Source: an uncultured bacterium
GTDB lineage: Bacteria; Actinomycetota; Coriobacteriia; Coriobacteriales; Coriobacteriaceae
DNA: 6,832 nucleotides
Assembly: GCA_905214435.1 (NCBI GenBank)
Contig: CAJMMA010000072.1
Coordinates: 1 to 6,832 of the forward strand
Direction: 5' to 3'
Shown: positions 4,487-6,832 of the stretch, in pieces
Layout: every line of letters begins with the position of its first letter
How positions within the stretch are numbered: position 1 is the first letter of the stretch
Notes under the pieces: model-generated
What the model was told of the DNA's origin: nothing
Database searches by the model: none
What the model saw: the letters and a program-made list of their open reading frames with translations, nothing else
Program-made: the position numbers and the translations under genes

Positions 4487-6628
4487 ATGCCCGACGACCG
4501 TAACGATAACAATTCCCAGACTCCCCGGGAGCCTAAGATCCCGGGGATGCCCGGAGGCAAGAAGCCCACGCGTACGGGCTGGCTGTATTTTCTTTTGGCT
4601 TGCGCGCTTCTGGGCTATGCCTTCTTTAATATGGGCTCCGGCTTTGCCAGCTCCAGCAATACCGTTAAGCTCGCGACGAGCGAGATGGTCAGCGCCATCA
4701 AGCAGGATCGCGTCGAAGATCTGACCTATACGGTTCAAGACGGAAGCGTGACGGGTCATTACTGGAAGACGAAGAAGGACAAGGGCGATACGAGCGAGCT
4801 CAAGAGCTTCTCCTCGACCTATGTCGGCTCCGATTCGCTTGCCGAGCTCATGGCGGAGCACCCCGATACCAAGTACATCGTCAACACCAACGATCCCGAT
4901 TTTTGGGGCGACTTGGCGATGAGTGTGCTTCCGACGATCGCCCTTATCGCCATCATGTTCTACTTTATGCGCCAGATGATGGGCGCCAACAACAGGAACA
5001 TGCAGTTTGGCAAGACCAACGCCAAGACCAACGAGGCCACACGCCCCAAGGTCAAGTTTGAAGACGTTGCCGGCGTGGACGAGGCAGTCGAGGAGCTCGA
5101 GGAGATCCGTGACTTTTTGAGCGATCCGGATCGCTATCGCAAGCTGGGCGCCAAGATCCCGCGTGGCGTGTTGCTGGTTGGCCCTCCGGGCACCGGTAAA
5201 ACGCTGCTGGCCAAGGCCGTTGCCGGCGAGGCGGGCGTGCCGTTCTTTAGCATCTCTGGTTCTGACTTTGTCGAGATGTTCGTGGGTGTCGGTGCCAGCC
5301 GCGTGCGCGACCTCTTTAAGGAGGCCAAGTCTCAGGCTCCGTCGATCATCTTTATTGACGAGATCGATGCCGTGGGACGTCAGCGCGGAGCTGGTCTGGG
5401 CGGCGGTCACGACGAGCGCGAGCAGACGCTCAACCAGCTGCTGGTCGAGATGGACGGCTTTGAGGAAAGCGAGTCGGTCATCCTAATCGCTGCGACCAAC
5501 CGTCCTGACATCTTGGATCCGGCATTGCTGCGTCCCGGCCGTTTTGACCGTCAGGTTACGGTCGACCGTCCGGATGTGAAGGGCCGCGAGCAGATCTTGC
5601 GCGTGCATGCCGAGAACAAGCCGATGGACGAGGACGTTAAGTTTGAGAAGCTCGCCCAGATGACCGTTGGCTTTACTGGTGCCGATTTGGCGAACCTGCT
5701 CAACGAGTCTGCGCTGCTGGCCGCTCGCCGTCATCGTTCCGTGATCTCGATGGACGAGGTCGAGGAATCGATGGAGCGCGTGATTGCCGGACCGCAGCGC
5801 AAGGGTCGCGTGATGACCGAGGCCGAGCGCACCACGATTGCCTACCACGAGAGCGGTCACGCCCTGGTGGGCCACATCCTGGAGCACTCCGATCCAGTCC
5901 ACAAGATCTCGATCGTCAGCCGCGGTCAGGCCCTGGGCTACACGCTGCAGCTTCCGCAGGAGGACCACTTCCTCAAGACCAAGAACGAGATGCTCGACGA
6001 GCTTGCCGTGTTCTTGGGCGGTCGCGTTGCCGAGGAGCTCATGTGCGACGACATCACGTCGGGCGCGAGCAACGACCTGGAGCGCGCGACCAAGATGGCG
6101 CGCGAGATGGTTACGCGTTTGGGCATGAGCGAGGAACTGGGCACGCAAGTGTTTGGCGAGGCGCAGCATCAGGTGTTCCTGGGTCGCGACTATGCCGATC
6201 ACCAGGATTACTCCGAGGAGACGGCGCGCCGCATCGATATCGAGGTTCAGCGCATTATGCGTGAGGCCCATCGTCGTGCGGTCGAGATTTTGGATGCCCG
6301 TCGCGATCAGCTCGATCTGATGGCGAAGGTGCTGCTTGAGCGCGAGACTGTCGAAGGCGACGCCGTGAACGCCCTGCTCGACAACGAGTGGAATGCCTAC
6401 CTTGAGCGCGAGGGCGATATCCTGGCGGCCAAGGAGGAGCGCAATGCCAAGGCGGCCGGCATGCCGACCAAGAAGCGCGCGCCTCGCATGAGCGAGGAGG
6501 AGCTTGCGGCTGATGCCGCGGCCTTTGCGCAGGCGGCCATGCAGGAGGATGCCGAAGCCGCATCCGGTGACGCTGGCGATGACCATGCCGTCGTCGATGT
6601 CGATGACGATGCCGACACCGACAAATAG
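4487..6628 (+). CDS. ftsH: ATP-dependent zinc metalloprotease FtsH
   Basis: FtsH is a membrane-bound hexameric AAA+ protease that extracts and degrades damaged membrane proteins and some regulators. The 713-residue product has a short polar N-terminus, TM1 (about 32-48), an extracytoplasmic domain (about 50-140) and TM2 (about 143-161). The AAA+ module shows Walker A GPPGTGKT (232-239), pore loop FVGVG (265-269), Walker B IIFIDE (287-292) and the RPGRFDR region with R349 and R352 as arginine-finger candidates. The M41 peptidase domain has HESGH (454-458), with E455 catalytic and D530 in SGASND as the probable third zinc ligand. All key residues are present. The tail beyond about 655 is rich in Ala, Asp and Glu, making the protein longer than the roughly 610-650 residues usual in many bacteria; similar tails are seen in Actinobacteria. 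It is the second gene of an hpt-ftsH unit and ends in a strong terminator. Confidence 0.98.
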   Translation: MPDDRNDNNSQTPREPKIPGMPGGKKPTRTGWLYFLLACALLGYAFFNMGSGFASSSNTVKLATSEMVSAIKQDRVEDLTYTVQDGSVTGHYWKTKKDKGDTSELKSFSSTYVGSDSLAELMAEHPDTKYIVNTNDPDFWGDLAMSVLPTIALIAIMFYFMRQMMGANNRNMQFGKTNAKTNEATRPKVKFEDVAGVDEAVEELEEIRDFLSDPDRYRKLGAKIPRGVLLVGPPGTGKTLLAKAVAGEAGVPFFSISGSDFVEMFVGVGASRVRDLFKEAKSQAPSIIFIDEIDAVGRQRGAGLGGGHDEREQTLNQLLVEMDGFEESESVILIAATNRPDILDPALLRPGRFDRQVTVDRPDVKGREQILRVHAENKPMDEDVKFEKLAQMTVGFTGADLANLLNESALLAARRHRSVISMDEVEESMERVIAGPQRKGRVMTEAERTTIAYHESGHALVGHILEHSDPVHKISIVSRGQALGYTLQLPQEDHFLKTKNEMLDELAVFLGGRVAEELMCDDITSGASNDLERATKMAREMVTRLGMSEELGTQVFGEAQHQVFLGRDYADHQDYSEETARRIDIEVQRIMREAHRRAVEILDARRDQLDLMAKVLLERETVEGDAVNALLDNEWNAYLEREGDILAAKEERNAKAAGMPTKKRAPRMSEEELAADAAAFAQAAMQEDAEAASGDAGDDHAVVDVDDDADTDK

Positions 6629-6639
6629 TCTTTGTGGCG

Positions 6640-6679
6640 AAAGCCTCCGCGGGGAAACCTGCGGAGGCTTTTTCTTTTG
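6640..6679 (+). terminator. Intrinsic terminator of ftsH
   Basis: AAGCCTCCGC (6641-6650) pairs perfectly with GCGGAGGCTT (6661-6670). Three further inner pairs, including one G-U, close a GAAA tetraloop (6654-6657), and an outer A6640-T6671 pair is possible. The stem runs into TTTTTCTTTT (6669-6678). It lies 11 bases after the stop codon and ends the hpt-ftsH unit. Confidence 0.95.
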
Positions 6680-6696
6680 AGCGATATGGGGCCGTC

Positions 6697-6758
6697 TGTT
6701 GATTGGGGACAGACTTAAATGAGCGTTTTCACGCATTTAAGTCTGTCCCCAATCAACA
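6697..6758. repeat. Long palindromic intergenic element (24-bp perfect arms)
   Basis: Positions 6697-6720 are perfectly complementary to 6735-6758, 24 bp in each arm. The arms include TTGATTGGGGACAGAC on the left and its complement on the right. The tip carries a GA bulge (6721-6722), four more pairs (GCGT with ACGC) and a TTTC loop (6727-6730). There is no T-tract, so it is not a standard terminator, and ftsH already has its own. The GGGGACAGAC core resembles palindromic repeats that accompany REP-associated tyrosine transposases (Y1_Tnp, IS200-like) in various bacteria; I infer a dispersed, possibly mobilised element. No transposase gene is present in the window. Confidence 0.7.
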
Positions 6759-6786
6759 TTCTGCGGCACTTTGCTCGGCTAAAGCG

Positions 6787-6792
6787 TACAAT
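6787..6792 (+). promoter_or_regulatory. Candidate -10 element for the last gene
   Basis: TACAAT lies 24 bases before the ATG at 6817, giving a short leader. No strong -35 is seen at the usual distance. The palindrome ends 28 bases upstream of it, so the element lies next to or overlapping the expected -35 region. Confidence 0.5.
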
Positions 6793-6816
6793 AGCGCCTA
6801 TGCGAAAGGGGAACAG

Positions 6817-6832
6817 ATGATCAACGAAACTA
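6817..6832 (+). CDS. Start of an unidentified plus-strand gene (partial)
   Basis: Only the first five codons (MINET) fall inside the window. The call rests on AAGGGG (6806-6811) five bases before the ATG and a TACAAT -10 upstream. An earlier ATG at 6800 runs into a stop at 6818 and is not a gene. The product cannot be identified from this fragment. Because the ftsH terminator and the palindrome intervene, it is probably a separate transcription unit. Confidence 0.6.

Noticed and set aside
4361..5410. 349-residue minus-strand reading frame opposite hpt and ftsH
   Set aside because: It is an antisense shadow of FtsH; the plus strand shows Walker A and Walker B in the same stretch, and no ribosome binding site or family motif supports the reverse frame.
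5483..6736. 417-residue minus-strand reading frame opposite ftsH
   Set aside because: It starts inside the palindrome and runs through the ftsH terminator, has skewed composition, and lies opposite the conserved M41 protease domain.
6697..6758. Second terminator for ftsH, or a CRISPR-type repeat
   Set aside because: No T-tract follows the stem, and there is a single inverted repeat with no spaced direct repeats.

Overview
The window is a stretch of bacterial chromosome carrying ordinary housekeeping and stress genes. Codon use is GC-rich, signals are Gram-positive-like (AGGAGG-type ribosome binding sites), and the order tilS-hpt-ftsH is common in Actinobacteria and Firmicutes. The protein flavour fits a coriobacterium such as Collinsella, but that is an inference from gene order and protein character, not a database match.

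Layout. Positions 1-50 hold the terminator of a gene lying outside the window to the left. A small gene of unknown function on the minus strand (114-581) encodes a hydrophilic protein with one C-terminal membrane anchor. An AT-rich divergent intergenic region (582-857) follows, with several short inverted and direct repeats. It leads into a plus-strand Hsp20 small heat-shock protein gene (858-1289). Hsp20 and a minus-strand YycJ/WalJ-type metallo-beta-lactamase-fold gene (1393-2202) converge on one long, strong, bidirectional hairpin terminator. A perfect 21-bp tandem duplication sits directly in front of that hairpin. yycJ is divergent from tilS (2251-3789), with only 48 bp between their start codons. 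After tilS comes a 147-bp gap with a nested inverted repeat next to a promoter-like extended -10. Then come hpt (3937-4485) and ftsH (4487-6628), separated by one base and so probably translationally coupled. ftsH ends in a textbook terminator. It is followed by a 24-bp perfect inverted repeat (6697-6758) that looks like a dispersed palindromic element, and then by the promoter, ribosome binding site and first codons of another plus-strand gene.

Functional picture. TilS (tRNA-Ile2 lysidine synthesis), Hpt (purine salvage) and FtsH (membrane AAA+ protease) are a frequently co-located core set. Hsp20 and FtsH are both protein quality-control factors, but here they are separate transcription units. 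No CRISPR array, tRNA, rRNA, prophage gene or intact transposase gene was seen. I found no convincing new multi-gene system. The points worth a second look are non-coding: the palindrome after ftsH, the hpt upstream inverted repeat, the hsp20 upstream region and the 21-bp tandem duplication.
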